A stretch of 64,000 nucleotides of DNA from Burkholderiales bacterium (GTDB taxonomy: Bacteria > Pseudomonadota > Gammaproteobacteria > Burkholderiales > UBA11063), in the NCBI GenBank assembly GCA_019748155.1, contig JAIEPY010000007.1, positions 1 to 64,000 of the forward strand, read 5' to 3'. Made by a program: the position numbers and the translations under genes. The notes beneath the pieces were generated by a model that was not told where the DNA came from, searched no databases, and worked only from the letters and a program-made list of their open reading frames with translations. This document shows positions 37,446 through 46,181 of this stretch, in pieces; the stretch's first letter is position 1, and each line of letters starts with the position of its first letter.

Positions 37446-37484
37446 AAATGTCTAGCTTAGATCTAATGAAAAATCTAGACATTT
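37446..37484. repeat. Second copy of the TGTCTAG stem-loop
   Basis: AAATGTCTAG (37446-37455) and CTAGACATTT (37475-37484) form a 10-bp stem with the same arm sequence as the terminator about 100 bp to the left. The 19-nt loop contains its own palindrome TTAGATCTAA. The pair looks like a duplicated terminator at the island edge. Confidence 0.6.
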
Positions 37485-37606
37485 TACTGCTATTATCTAA
37501 AACAAAGCTCACAATCGAACTTTTAACCACTCCCACAAACAAAGAACCTGCTAAATCAGGTATAATAACCTACTTAAAAATCTACTAAAATATAGGAAAT
37601 AAATCA

Positions 37607-38714
37607 ATGCTTGAGATTGAACACATCAATGAAATCGCCAACCTACCGGCAATCTTAACTACACAACTCACCGAACTACGGGGGTTTCTTTGACTACACA
37701 GGCAAGAAGGCCAAATTGGATGAAGTAGAAAAAGAACTGGAAAATCCTGAAATCTGGAATACTCCAGACAGAGCTCAAGAATTAAGCAAACAAAAAAAAC
37801 AGCTAGAAACAGTTGTGATGACACTAGAGCGTCTGGGCAATAGTCTTAACGCATGTAATGAGCTATTTGAACTAGCCCAAATGGAAAATGATGAAGAAAC
37901 CATGTTGGTTGTCGAAAGTGATCTAAAAGCTGCACAGCAAGAGCTGGATAAGCTAGAATTTCGCCGGATGTTTTCGCACCCGATGGATCCGAATAATTGT
38001 TTTATTGATATTCAATCCGGTAGTGGTGGAACCGAGGCGCAAGATTGGGCGGATATGCTCTTTAGAATGTATCTGCGCTATGCTGATCGCAAAGGCTTTC
38101 AGGCAGAAATCCTCGAAGAACAATCTGGCGAGGTTGCGGGGATTAAGAATGCCACGATTAAAATTTCAGGTGATTATGCCTTTGGTTACTTACGTACCGA
38201 AACTGGTGTACATCGCTTAGTGCGTAATTCACCATTTGACTCGAATAATAAACGCCATACTTCATTTGCCAGTGTGTTTATTTATCCAGAAATTGATGAC
38301 GACATTCAGATTGAGATCAATCCAGCTGACTTACGCACCGATACCTACCGCGCATCTGGTGCTGGTGGACAACATATTAACAAAACCGACTCTGCGGTGA
38401 GGATTACCCATATTCCAACCAATACCGTTGTACAATGTCAAAATGATCGTTCACAGCACAAAAATCGTGATGAGGCGATGAAGATGCTTAAGGCTAAACT
38501 CTATGAGCTTGAGCTGCGCAAAAAAGAAGCTGAAAAGCAAAAACTTGAAGATAGTAAAACAGATATTGGCTGGGGACATCAGATTCGCTCGTATGTCTTT
38601 GATCAATCACGAATTAAGGATTTACGTACCAATGTTGAGATCGGTAATATTCGCGGTGTGATGGATGGTGACCTGGATCCGTTTATTGAAGCGTGTCTAA
38701 AACAAGGTGTTTAA
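37607..38714 (+). CDS. prfB: Peptide chain release factor 2 (programmed +1 frameshift)
   Basis: RF2 releases peptides at UGA and UAA. The first 28 codons (37607-37690) end at an in-frame TGA (37691-37693). The classic shift site is present: a G-rich internal ribosome site CGGGGG, then TTT CTT TGA C. Slipping +1 at CTT continues as GAC TAC ACA and reads to 38714, giving about 368 residues. The UGA-recognition tripeptide SPF (NSPFDSNN) and the catalytic GGQ (GAGGQHINK) are intact. Low RF2 favours the shift, so the gene regulates itself. Confidence 0.97.
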
Positions 38715-38718
38715 TTTA

Positions 38719-39723
38719 ATGAAAAGGCTATTTAAAAATGGCCTCCTCCACCAAATAGCAGCTTTAATTCCATTGGGCATGATGCTAACTGCTTGTCCGA
38801 GTATTGCTACTATTCTACCCTCAATGGTTCCTTCAATGATACCATCGATTAATTACAACTCAATTGATATGCAAAATCCGAATCAAATCAGCTGTAACGA
38901 AGGAGGCGTTTTTTCTTCAGAATATTGTTCAATTCCGATTAGTCGCTTTGTTGCTATTACCAGCAGCAACGCTGATCCATATTACGGTAATATTCTATTA
39001 CTATACGGTAAAAATCAGAATTTCTTCTTTGACAATATTAATAAAATTGAAATTTTAGAAAGCATTAATAGCGCGTTTATTAAAAGCTACCCTGATACAC
39101 AACATTTTGCCGCGCTCCCAGATGCACTACAACATCTCTATATCGTAACTAAAGAACGTCATATCCCAAAGCGTAACTATCAGAAGCTTTTTGAAACCTA
39201 CATTTATCTTTACACAATTAATGCGATGGACTTTGCTACCAACGGCTGTGATGCAACAACGCAATCCTTTTTGAGCGTTACCTCCGCCAAATATCGACAA
39301 CAATATATGCTCTATAAAGCGTTTAGCATGCAGTATACCAATGATATTTTACATCATATTTCAGGATCTTTAACTGGCAAATATAGTGATGAACATGCCA
39401 TTTACAATGCGGTTTATGCCGAAGTATTAAAATTAGATCCATACCAATTAGAAAATATGGCGCAAGCTATTTATGCACGCACTAGTAGCAATTTACCACA
39501 ATTTGATGATAGTTTCTATAGCACGGGTATAAAGTTCGGCGAAATTGGTACATTTAGTTGCTCGCCAATTGGCAGCATTTGGGAAAAATTTGGCTATGAA
39601 TTTTTTGGGCGTGTAGTTTCGGGTTTACCACACTATGTCAAATTTAAAAATAAAGATTCATTTAGTAGCTATGACGACACTATGATTCCAGTAGTAGAGA
39701 GCGCGATAATCCATGCTAACTAA
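38719..39723 (+). CDS. Putative lipoprotein of unknown function
   Basis: Protein of 334 residues with a lipoprotein signal: basic MKRLFK, a hydrophobic stretch and the lipobox LTAC near residue 24. The segment after it is rich in Pro, Ser, Met and Ile. No family is recognised; five further cysteines could pair in the periplasm. It starts four bases after the prfB stop, with AAGG about eleven bases before ATG 38719. A GTG at 38707 would overlap prfB and is less likely. It probably depends on prfB transcription. Confidence 0.65.
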   Translation: MKRLFKNGLLHQIAALIPLGMMLTACPSIATILPSMVPSMIPSINYNSIDMQNPNQISCNEGGVFSSEYCSIPISRFVAITSSNADPYYGNILLLYGKNQNFFFDNINKIEILESINSAFIKSYPDTQHFAALPDALQHLYIVTKERHIPKRNYQKLFETYIYLYTINAMDFATNGCDATTQSFLSVTSAKYRQQYMLYKAFSMQYTNDILHHISGSLTGKYSDEHAIYNAVYAEVLKLDPYQLENMAQAIYARTSSNLPQFDDSFYSTGIKFGEIGTFSCSPIGSIWEKFGYEFFGRVVSGLPHYVKFKNKDSFSSYDDTMIPVVESAIIHAN

Positions 39724-39744
39724 AATTAAAGAATTGAATTTTTT

Positions 39745-39774
39745 TGGCGGAAAAGGCGGGATTCGAACCCGAGC
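39745..39774 (-). other. tRNA 3'-end fragment, probable prophage attachment site
   Basis: Read on the minus strand, this is the last 30 bases of a tRNA gene: T-arm with GGTTCGAATCC, then acceptor strand CTTTTCC, discriminator G and an encoded CCA. G at the discriminator position suits tRNA-Ser. The sequence further 5' does not fold into the rest of a tRNA. Such an orphan 3' end is the usual scar of site-specific integration into a tRNA gene. From its orientation, the intact tRNA should lie at the far right end of the element, outside the window. Confidence 0.7.
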
Positions 39775-39873
39775 ACATAAAGCTACGAAATCAAGCAACA
39801 AGCTGTTATTATTATATATTTTTATTTTACACATTGTAAATAATGTACTTAAATGTACCTATTTATACTTAAC

Positions 39874-39949
39874 TTAGTCACTGAGTGACTAAAAAATAAC
39901 AAGCATTAATCATTAAGTTTTTTTACTGAGAAAATTTAATCGTTGATGC
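39874..39949. repeat. Palindrome and long hairpin at the prophage edge
   Basis: TTAGTCACT (39874-39882), central G, AGTGACTAA (39884-39892) is a perfect 19-bp palindrome, a possible operator. Just right of it, the sequences starting GCATTAATCATTAA (39904) and ending TTTAATCGTTGATGC (39949) can pair with a few G-U pairs into a long hairpin over a T-rich loop. Both precede the 53-codon open frame. Nothing else is recognised between 39775 and 39976. Confidence 0.4.
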
Positions 39950-39976
39950 TCTTTTTTATAGAAAGAGTATTATATC

Positions 39977-40138
39977 ATGAAAATCACATCTAATCATCCC
40001 CTAGCGCACCACGGATTAATCGTTGGCGAGCAAATCAATCACAATGGCATTAGTTATAATGTTATGTCTGACGATTTTGGAGTATACAATCTTGAGGCAG
40101 AGCGATTATGCTCATGGAAGAAGAAACACTCATCTTAA
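39977..40138 (+). CDS. Small open frame of 53 residues
   Basis: ATG 39977 to TAA 40136-40138. The peptide is hydrophilic, rich in His and Asn (NHPLAHHGLIVGEQINHNG), with basic KKKHSS at its end. GAAAGAG upstream is a weak ribosome site, and a stem-loop follows at 40148, so it has gene-like surroundings. No family is recognised. It may be a small phage regulator near the attachment site, or chance. Confidence 0.4.
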   Translation: MKITSNHPLAHHGLIVGEQINHNGISYNVMSDDFGVYNLEAERLCSWKKKHSS

Positions 40139-40147
40139 TTTATTGCT

Positions 40148-40171
40148 GCCAACCATAGCAAAATGGTTGGC
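40148..40171 (+). terminator. Stem-loop after the 53-residue frame
   Basis: GCCAACCAT (40148-40156) and ATGGTTGGC (40163-40171), a perfect 9-bp stem with loop AGCAAA. Only a short T run follows. Confidence 0.55.
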
Positions 40172-40216
40172 GTTTCAAGTAAAATACATAGCTTAAGTAA
40201 CAAGTAGAAAGTTTTA

Positions 40217-41008
40217 ATGATGCTGGCATTATTTGGTGTATTTATAGTAACAATCATTTCTGGATTAGTTGCCGTCACTGGAGGTAATGGCTTAATTCTG
40301 ATGCCCTCACTTCTTATGATGAATTATGATATTAAAGAAGTAATGGTCTTAATTCGAGTTAGTGCCGTTGTATTTGTACTATTTAACTTGTTTGCATTAA
40401 TTAATGGTAAACAGATACCCAAATTTGATAAACGCGATCTTACTATTACAATCACATCATGCTTAAGTGTTTTATTGAGTGTCTCACTACTAAGCAAACT
40501 CGATAATACCAGCCTAATGTTCATCATTTCAATCATTCTAATTGGGTTGTTTTTATTAGTCATCTTTAAGCCAAAAGGCTCATATCTAGCTGGTTTCTTT
40601 ATGTGTACACTGCCAATATTTGCAGGAATTTGTGGCAGTGCTGTTGGTGGTGCTGGACTTATTATCAGTATATTATATACACTATTAGGTTCCAGCCACG
40701 TTGAAGCGGTACAGAAGCGAATCATTCCCTCGTTAATTATTCAAATTTTGTCGTTTGCTACTTTTATGAGTCAAGGGATTAATATTTCAACCAGTCTACT
40801 AGTTACGGTAATTATAGCTACAGCTATTTCCGGATACCTTAACATGAAAATATTTCTTAATTTAAGCCCAAAGAACGGCAAAAGACTATTTTATGCAAGT
40901 TTTATATTTTCTATAGCAAACCTACTAGAAGATGCCTTTGAAAATATTTTAGAAGCCAAAGGTTTAGATTGGATAAACCTTATTCATGCTTTAAAGCATA
41001 TATTCTAA
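40217..41008 (+). CDS. TauE/SafE (TSUP) family membrane transporter
   Basis: Integral membrane protein of 263 residues with about eight helices. The two family repeats appear as GLVAVTGGNGLILMPSLL near the N-terminus and AGICGSAVGGAGLIISILY in the middle. TSUP proteins move sulfite, sulfoacetate or other organic anions out of or into the cell; the substrate cannot be assigned. It lies between the tRNA fragment and the lysis genes on the strand opposite to the phage late genes, so it is probably prophage cargo. Confidence 0.8.
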   Translation: MMLALFGVFIVTIISGLVAVTGGNGLILMPSLLMMNYDIKEVMVLIRVSAVVFVLFNLFALINGKQIPKFDKRDLTITITSCLSVLLSVSLLSKLDNTSLMFIISIILIGLFLLVIFKPKGSYLAGFFMCTLPIFAGICGSAVGGAGLIISILYTLLGSSHVEAVQKRIIPSLIIQILSFATFMSQGINISTSLLVTVIIATAISGYLNMKIFLNLSPKNGKRLFYASFIFSIANLLEDAFENILEAKGLDWINLIHALKHIF

Positions 41009-41010
41009 AT

Positions 41011-41742
41011 TTAATTATACTCAAGTACTCTTGCTTCGTGAAATACGACTTTCGAATATGGGCAAATCAGTGCACCAAAAATTGAATGATCTCCGATGCC
41101 TCTAACCGTTATAGCAATTATACTGTTTCCAGAGACCCACGCACCACCGGTATCTGTTTTATTTATTATTAAACCATCATCTAAAGTAGCTACTTTCCCT
41201 TTATGATCTATTACGTCAAAAACATTAGTTATTTTATTTTTATCATTTATGATTTTACTATTATCTTTGTCATCAAACGCGTAGATTGTTGTAGGTCTGT
41301 CAGTATATTTTGATAATAATTGATCTGGTTTACAATATTGTGCAATATTGTATTTAGGAGTAAACGTTATTGGCTTACTAAGTTTTAGGAGTGCTAAACT
41401 TGAATTAGGAATTAATCTCCAACCAATATTTTCTTTTGTGCTAAATAAGCTAACTGTGCTGGAAAAATTGCTTCCGTATGCGATTGTAGTATTACTATCT
41501 GGAGTACTTACATCTATTTCACTCAAATCTTGATTATAAACGCATTCAGAAGAAGTTAATACGACTAATGGATCTAATAAAACTCCAAGACATGTATCAC
41601 TTGATTGTACATTGGAAGTAGATTGACGATAATCAAAATTTATTTTTACAATTCTACCATCGTTCATCACACTTTCTGCAGAAACATTAGTAATGCACAT
41701 TAATGAGCTCAAAGCAAAAATTGATAGGTAATTTATACTCAT
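41011..41742 (-). CDS. Exported trypsin-fold protein lacking the catalytic triad
   Basis: Secreted protein of 243 residues with a signal peptide ending near NVSAES. The S1/trypsin layout is visible: CLGVLLDPLVVLTSSECV matches the region around the catalytic His, SSLALLKLSKPI the region around Asp, and KTDTGGAWVSG the region around Ser. In each, the catalytic residue is changed (His to Glu, Asp to Ser, Ser to Thr). It is therefore predicted to be a non-proteolytic binding protein. The convergent TauE-like gene ends two bases away. Confidence 0.7.
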   Translation of the reverse strand: MSINYLSIFALSSLMCITNVSAESVMNDGRIVKINFDYRQSTSNVQSSDTCLGVLLDPLVVLTSSECVYNQDLSEIDVSTPDSNTTIAYGSNFSSTVSLFSTKENIGWRLIPNSSLALLKLSKPITFTPKYNIAQYCKPDQLLSKYTDRPTTIYAFDDKDNSKIINDKNKITNVFDVIDHKGKVATLDDGLIINKTDTGGAWVSGNSIIAITVRGIGDHSIFGALICPYSKVVFHEARVLEYN

Positions 41743-41876
41743 GGTATACCCTTGTCTTCTAGAGTAAGTTGTAACAATTAGTTACGAATTTTAGCATATC
41801 CAAGTTTGGAACATTAACAAAGCAGGCAAACCAAATGTGATCCTCATTTGATAGTATTGACATTATTAATGCTTAT

Positions 41877-42338
41877 TTAACTATTCTGACGATACCACTC
41901 ATGCCAAACAATCAAATCAGCTATACACTGTTGGTGGTTTAAGTTGTTTTCTTTCATTATCTTCAAGGCTCGATCTGGAGTAGCGGCGCTGGGGGTTGTA
42001 GCATCTGATTCGTAACTGGTGGCAATTGACAAGCGTGTTGAACTGTCGTACAGCTTTGTAAACTGCTTGCTAATACGATTGTTATCATTAAGTAACTTAG
42101 CATTTTTAGATATTTCATTATTTAAACTCACTTCTAAAGTTGATATTTTAAGTCTTTGCTGGTTATTTGATTCAGTTACTGCTTGCAGAGTTTGACTGTA
42201 TTGCACCAGCTTTACATTGTAGGTCTGTTCTGCTTTCAGTCGTTCGGCTGATTTACCTTGACGCGATCCTGCGGTATAAGTACTAATAAAAGCCAAGGAT
42301 AAAATCAGCACACCGAATAGTTTGGTTTGTAAGTTCAT
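41877..42338 (-). CDS. Rz-like inner-membrane spanin
   Basis: Protein of 153 residues with one N-terminal membrane helix (LFGVLILSLAFISTYTAG) followed by a long periplasmic coiled coil (residues about 30-105), the i-spanin layout. Its ATG shares one base with the endolysin stop. Spanins fuse inner and outer membranes at the last step of lysis. I did not find an overlapping Rz1 lipoprotein frame of normal form. Confidence 0.75.
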   Translation of the reverse strand: MNLQTKLFGVLILSLAFISTYTAGSRQGKSAERLKAEQTYNVKLVQYSQTLQAVTESNNQQRLKISTLEVSLNNEISKNAKLLNDNNRISKQFTKLYDSSTRLSIATSYESDATTPSAATPDRALKIMKENNLNHQQCIADLIVWHEWYRQNS

Positions 42339-42952
42339 TAAACACCTAACTCTTTCTTATATTTCTCAGTTAACTCCAGACGCTCCTCCAATCCAATCGT
42401 GCCGCCGTTAATCGCAATACTAACTTTTGTAATATTATCAGCTCTTGCTGCTGAGCCAATTCCATTAGCTTGCCAGAACCAGATCGCTGATAAAATCGCG
42501 CCCTCTTTACTCTTGACGAACTCATCAACTTTATCCAAAGTTAAACTAAGATATTTACCGTTCTTATGCAGCCAGTTCATAAAAGCCAGATGGTTATCTG
42601 TTCCGGTTAACTGAAAGATTCCACCGCCTCGGTAGTCAAAGCCATCGTTATCATTTGTACCGTTCCTTTCATTACCCATGCGCGAACCATAAACCGTATT
42701 GAACAACCAAGGCTGCGGACAAAAGTCATCGTCTTTAGCTTTTAGCTCATCTTGTTTTGCTTTAATTACCGATTTTCTGTTTGGCCAGATTACTTTTGCT
42801 CTGCCAAAGCGGTATCTGGTATCTTCTGACAGTTTAGTGAATCCGGTAGACTCATGATCTGCCTGCCCTAGAAAGTGTGCCTGTTCAAGCTTATTGGTGA
42901 TACCAAAGCTGGTTAATTGTTTTATAATCTCACTTACTGTTATTTGTTTCAT
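42338..42952 (-). CDS. Prophage endolysin, GH19 family
   Basis: Glycoside hydrolase 19 lysozyme of 204 residues that cleaves peptidoglycan during lysis. Catalytic glutamates fit Glu34 (ADHESTGF) and Glu43 (LSEDTRYRF), and RGGGIFQLTGTDN is intact. No signal peptide, so export depends on the holin encoded upstream. It resembles the chromosomal GH19 gene at 24860-25507. It lies in a holin-endolysin-spanin cassette. Confidence 0.92.
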   Translation of the reverse strand: MKQITVSEIIKQLTSFGITNKLEQAHFLGQADHESTGFTKLSEDTRYRFGRAKVIWPNRKSVIKAKQDELKAKDDDFCPQPWLFNTVYGSRMGNERNGTNDNDGFDYRGGGIFQLTGTDNHLAFMNWLHKNGKYLSLTLDKVDEFVKSKEGAILSAIWFWQANGIGSAARADNITKVSIAINGGTIGLEERLELTEKYKKELGV

Positions 42953-43007
42953 AATTACCCTCTAATTTTATTTGACAATAAAAGCAGTCAAATTCAAGTT
43001 ATTATTT

Positions 43008-43445
43008 TTAATCATCATTTCTCTTTTTATGACGAGGAGTAGACTGTCGATCCATCATCTCAGACCACTTTTCAAAAAAGTTGGTAATCAAAGGTATCCT
43101 TAAACCATAGACCTTGTCAGCAAAAGTTAATAAAACATGGAGTTCCCAGACAATAAAATAACTAACTATAAAGTCATAAAGAGGTAGGTCAGTATCAAAC
43201 AGTTTATATTCACCTCTTAACAGCCAAATATGGGCAAAATAAAAAATGTAAGAGATAAAAGCCATGACAATAAATTTCTTAATATACTGTCGACTCTGTA
43301 ATAATACTCCATTAACTATACAAATCAGCATCAGCCCAAGCATAGCTGGGATTGTGTCATTAAAAGTATCCCACGCCGTCAAGAATATAAAAGTTTCCCA
43401 TGCTGTTTGGTTAACCGAGTTAAACGATTGTTTAGTTGTGTCCAT
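43008..43445 (-). CDS. Putative holin
   Basis: Protein of 145 residues with about three membrane helices (around residues 28-48, 57-76 and 90-110) and a highly charged C-terminal tail (RHKKRNDD). That topology and the position directly upstream of the endolysin fit a class I phage holin, which opens the inner membrane for the endolysin. No sequence motif proves it. Confidence 0.65.
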   Translation of the reverse strand: MDTTKQSFNSVNQTAWETFIFLTAWDTFNDTIPAMLGLMLICIVNGVLLQSRQYIKKFIVMAFISYIFYFAHIWLLRGEYKLFDTDLPLYDFIVSYFIVWELHVLLTFADKVYGLRIPLITNFFEKWSEMMDRQSTPRHKKRNDD

Positions 43446-43501
43446 GTTTATCCTATAGAGATTAGAGAGCTTTCTGCAAAGCCAGTTACTTGCGCGTAAA
43501 T

Positions 43502-43918
43502 TTACTCACGATTATATTGCTCAAATAAAGGTAGCTCAAGCAAATTACCACATTTAGCTTGGCGGATTACTTCACGTAAAGCTTCTCGGTATTCTTTAAC
43601 TGCAGCTCGTTTTTCTGGTGTGTATGACTCCATTTTATCGGTAGTGGCGCGGTAGTCTGAATCATCTAATATCTTCTGTGCCTGATCAATTAACCGAGCT
43701 TTCTCTTGCTCCTTAATTTCTGAAGATGAGAACCTGTCAATTATATTGATTCGTCCATTCTTTAGTTGCAAAACTGATTTAAACTCGCACAATACTGCTT
43801 CATATTTGCTATATTGTTTATCTGTAATTTTTATAATAGTATCACTATCAATATCATCATAGCCGCTCAGCAAGTGGCTGAAAGAACCGTCTTCATTAAA
43901 AACCGCATATTTATTCAT
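43502..43918 (-). CDS. Tail fibre assembly protein
   Basis: Protein of 138 residues resembling phage tail fibre chaperones: a short N-terminal beta part (YAVFNEDGSFSHLLSG) and a charged helical C-terminal half. It starts 11 bases after the tail fibre gene, the usual place for the chaperone that folds or trimerises the fibre. Confidence 0.7.
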   Translation of the reverse strand: MNKYAVFNEDGSFSHLLSGYDDIDSDTIIKITDKQYSKYEAVLCEFKSVLQLKNGRINIIDRFSSSEIKEQEKARLIDQAQKILDDSDYRATTDKMESYTPEKRAAVKEYREALREVIRQAKCGNLLELPLFEQYNRE

Positions 43919-43929
43919 TTATTTACCTT

Positions 43930-45618
43930 TTAAATACCAGGAATTGATCCACGTTTACCCCATAGACACAAAAATTGCAGAGTAGCTGATCCTGTATTCA
44001 GGCGTGCACCAAAGGATGCAGTTGTACTGCCAAAACCGTTAAAGCTAAAACTGGCGCGAGAGTCAGCATCATTTGAGATAACAAAGACTTGGGATAGTAT
44101 AAGTACATAATTTCCAGTTGGAGCATACAGTGTTCCACCTATATTTATACTTCCCGAAAATGTGCCACTCGTTAACCAAAGAAAGTTATTTCCACCAGCA
44201 TTTACAACATCAGAATAATTAGCCAAAGTAAATAAAGCCGAATTGTTATTATCAACACGTCCCACTACTCTTGAGCCATTCCAGCCAATCTCCATTGAAT
44301 ACGGACCAGCCGCATTGGGTGTATTTGGATAAACTATGCCTTGAGTGGCAGTACTCTTTCTCATGCTAATATTACCGAAGTCACTATTGCCATTTGGAGC
44401 GTACACACCTTTCGGCGTAGTAGCTACAAAGCCATAGCCATTCTGATCACCCTTACCTGTTGATGATACACTATTAATTGCATTAATGTAGCTAGCTACA
44501 ATGTTAGTGCTGTTATTTTGTAAATTAGTTGTAGTAGTGTAATCAGCAAGTGCATTAATAAGCGCTGCCATTGTTGCCAACTGATCTGATCTAGTTCCTT
44601 TGGGTGCAGTCGGTGCTGTTGGCTTATCAGTAAATGCTGGTGATTTTAAATTAGCTTTTAAAGCCAGCAACTCTGTTAAACTTGTTGTAGCAGTGTAATC
44701 AGCAAGCGCATTAATAAGCGCTGCCATTGTTGCCAATTGGTCTGTGTTAGTCCCTTTGAGTGCCGTTGGTGCTGTCGGCTTATCAGTGAATGCGGGTGAT
44801 TTTAAATTAGCTTTTAAAGCCAGCAACTCTGTTAAACTTGTTGTAGCAGTATAATCAGCAAGCGCATTAACAAGCGCTGCCATTGTTGCCAATTGGTCTG
44901 TGTTAGTTCCTTTGGCTACTGTTGGTGCTGTCGGCTTATCAGTAAATGCTGGTGATTTTAAATTAGCTTTTAAAGCCAGCAACTCTGTTAAACTTGTTGT
45001 AGCAGTGTAATCAGCAAGCGCATTAATAAGCGCTGCCATTGTTGCCAACTGATCTGTGTTAGCCCCTTTGGGTGCAGTCGGTGCGGTTGGTTTGTCCGTA
45101 AATGCGGGTGATTTTAAATTAGCTTTTAAAGCCAGTTGGTCATTAACCCAACCTTTCACTAATTCATCTTGCTGGTTTACATATTTAACATCTGCATAGC
45201 CATCTAACTTAATGTTAAATTCAACGCTATCAATATTTGAGAACTTTGCAGCAATAGTAAATGCAATCGTGACTGCCTTGGATTTGTTGTCGCCAGATGG
45301 TTTATAAATTTCATCACAGCTGCCTATTGCAATTAAACTACCCTCTTCATCAAAAATACCATACTCACGGATATACCAGCCACCAACATTCGCAGGGAGT
45401 ACAACATTGAGTAGCATAGTGTCTTTATATTCATTATCAACGCTTGAGCTGTCTATCTCTTTACGAAACTGCTCGCTGGTAAGCTGTGTTTCTCTTCCAC
45501 TTGGTATATAGCTAGCATCACCGATTGCGAAGTATTTAAGTTTTACCGTCGTACCTGCAGCTGCGGCAGCAGCAATCTTTGCCAGACCAATATCTGTTAC
45601 GATGGTGTTACTTGTCAT
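43930..45618 (-). CDS. Phage tail fibre protein with tandem repeats
   Basis: Fibre of 562 residues. Residues 1-150 match the baseplate-anchoring tail-collar domain (IVTDIGLAKIAAAAAAGT, GGWYIREYGIFDEEGSLIAIG). Residues about 163-370 are four copies of a 52-residue shaft repeat starting LALKANLKSPAFTDKPTAPT. Residues 373-562 form a variable receptor-binding end, Gly/Asn/Ser-rich. Its ATG overlaps the gpI stop. No inverted-repeat cassette for fibre switching was seen. Confidence 0.87.
   Translation of the reverse strand: MTSNTIVTDIGLAKIAAAAAAGTTVKLKYFAIGDASYIPSGRETQLTSEQFRKEIDSSSVDNEYKDTMLLNVVLPANVGGWYIREYGIFDEEGSLIAIGSCDEIYKPSGDNKSKAVTIAFTIAAKFSNIDSVEFNIKLDGYADVKYVNQQDELVKGWVNDQLALKANLKSPAFTDKPTAPTAPKGANTDQLATMAALINALADYTATTSLTELLALKANLKSPAFTDKPTAPTVAKGTNTDQLATMAALVNALADYTATTSLTELLALKANLKSPAFTDKPTAPTALKGTNTDQLATMAALINALADYTATTSLTELLALKANLKSPAFTDKPTAPTAPKGTRSDQLATMAALINALADYTTTTNLQNNSTNIVASYINAINSVSSTGKGDQNGYGFVATTPKGVYAPNGNSDFGNISMRKSTATQGIVYPNTPNAAGPYSMEIGWNGSRVVGRVDNNNSALFTLANYSDVVNAGGNNFLWLTSGTFSGSINIGGTLYAPTGNYVLILSQVFVISNDADSRASFSFNGFGSTTASFGARLNTGSATLQFLCLWGKRGSIPGI
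44509..45132 (-). repeat. Four 156-bp tandem repeats in the fibre gene
   Basis: The same sequence recurs at exact 156-bp steps; for example, the anchor TGATTTTAAATTAGCTTTTA on the plus strand starts at 44641, 44797, 44953 and 45109. Copies are nearly identical at DNA level, so copy number could change by slippage or recombination and alter fibre length in frame. Confidence 0.9.
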
Positions 45619-46181
45619 TTTCTATCCTCCATGAGTATATTAATTTTAGTTGCAAAGGCAACGTATGGTTTTGTATCAAAGTTTATATTTTGAATGTAAC
45701 TTACCCAGCTCCGCGTATTTTTATATTGTTGAATGAATGAATCAAGCAATTCTATTTTCTCGGGAGTAAATGATACGGCACTTGGTAGTGAAATCTGAAA
45801 GGTATATGGATCTCCATCATACTCAAACCATTCAAGAATATTTGCAGTAATCCCGATCTTATTCAAAGCATACTTAACCCCGGCTTTAGTGCCTTTTAGC
45901 TTCTTGAGTTTGGTATAACTTTGAATAAAGTTAATCTTATCCTGCCTAGTTTGAATGAATACATTTTCAATTGAGTTTGCAATTCCACGCTCAACAAGTA
46001 AGTAATCCAGCGTTAAATCGTCTAACTTATCCAGACTTGTAAACAGAATCTTAGTCGTGATAATCTCGACGATCTCATCAATCTCCGGCTGTATCGCAGC
46101 ACAAATCCAGCGTATTTCATCCTGTTTGCGCAGAGTATCCGGCAGCAAATCAATCAATTTAGTATCAAGAATGGTCGCCAT
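45615..46181 (-). CDS. Tail protein I (P2 gpI-like)
   Basis: Baseplate protein of 188 residues of the P2 gpI family. Its N-terminal LIDLLPDTLRKQDEIRWI and GTKAGVKYALNKIGI are typical. It overlaps both neighbours by the ATGA arrangement (gpJ before, fibre after). A TTG at 46184 is open but the ATG at 46181 uses the overlap. Confidence 0.88.
   Translation of the reverse strand: MATILDTKLIDLLPDTLRKQDEIRWICAAIQPEIDEIVEIITTKILFTSLDKLDDLTLDYLLVERGIANSIENVFIQTRQDKINFIQSYTKLKKLKGTKAGVKYALNKIGITANILEWFEYDGDPYTFQISLPSAVSFTPEKIELLDSFIQQYKNTRSWVSYIQNINFDTKPYVAFATKINILMEDRK

Noticed and set aside
40217..41008. Transporter as part of the core chromosome
   Set aside because: It lies on the element side of the tRNA scar, so I assign it to the prophage, although this depends on the scar being the true boundary.
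41877..42338. Embedded Rz1 lipoprotein in the spanin gene
   Set aside because: No alternative frame with a lipobox and proline-rich body was evident by reading; a dedicated six-frame check is needed.
44509..45132. Repeats as a CRISPR array or fibre shufflon
   Set aside because: They are in-frame 156-bp direct repeats with no spacers, no inverted orientation and no invertase gene nearby.
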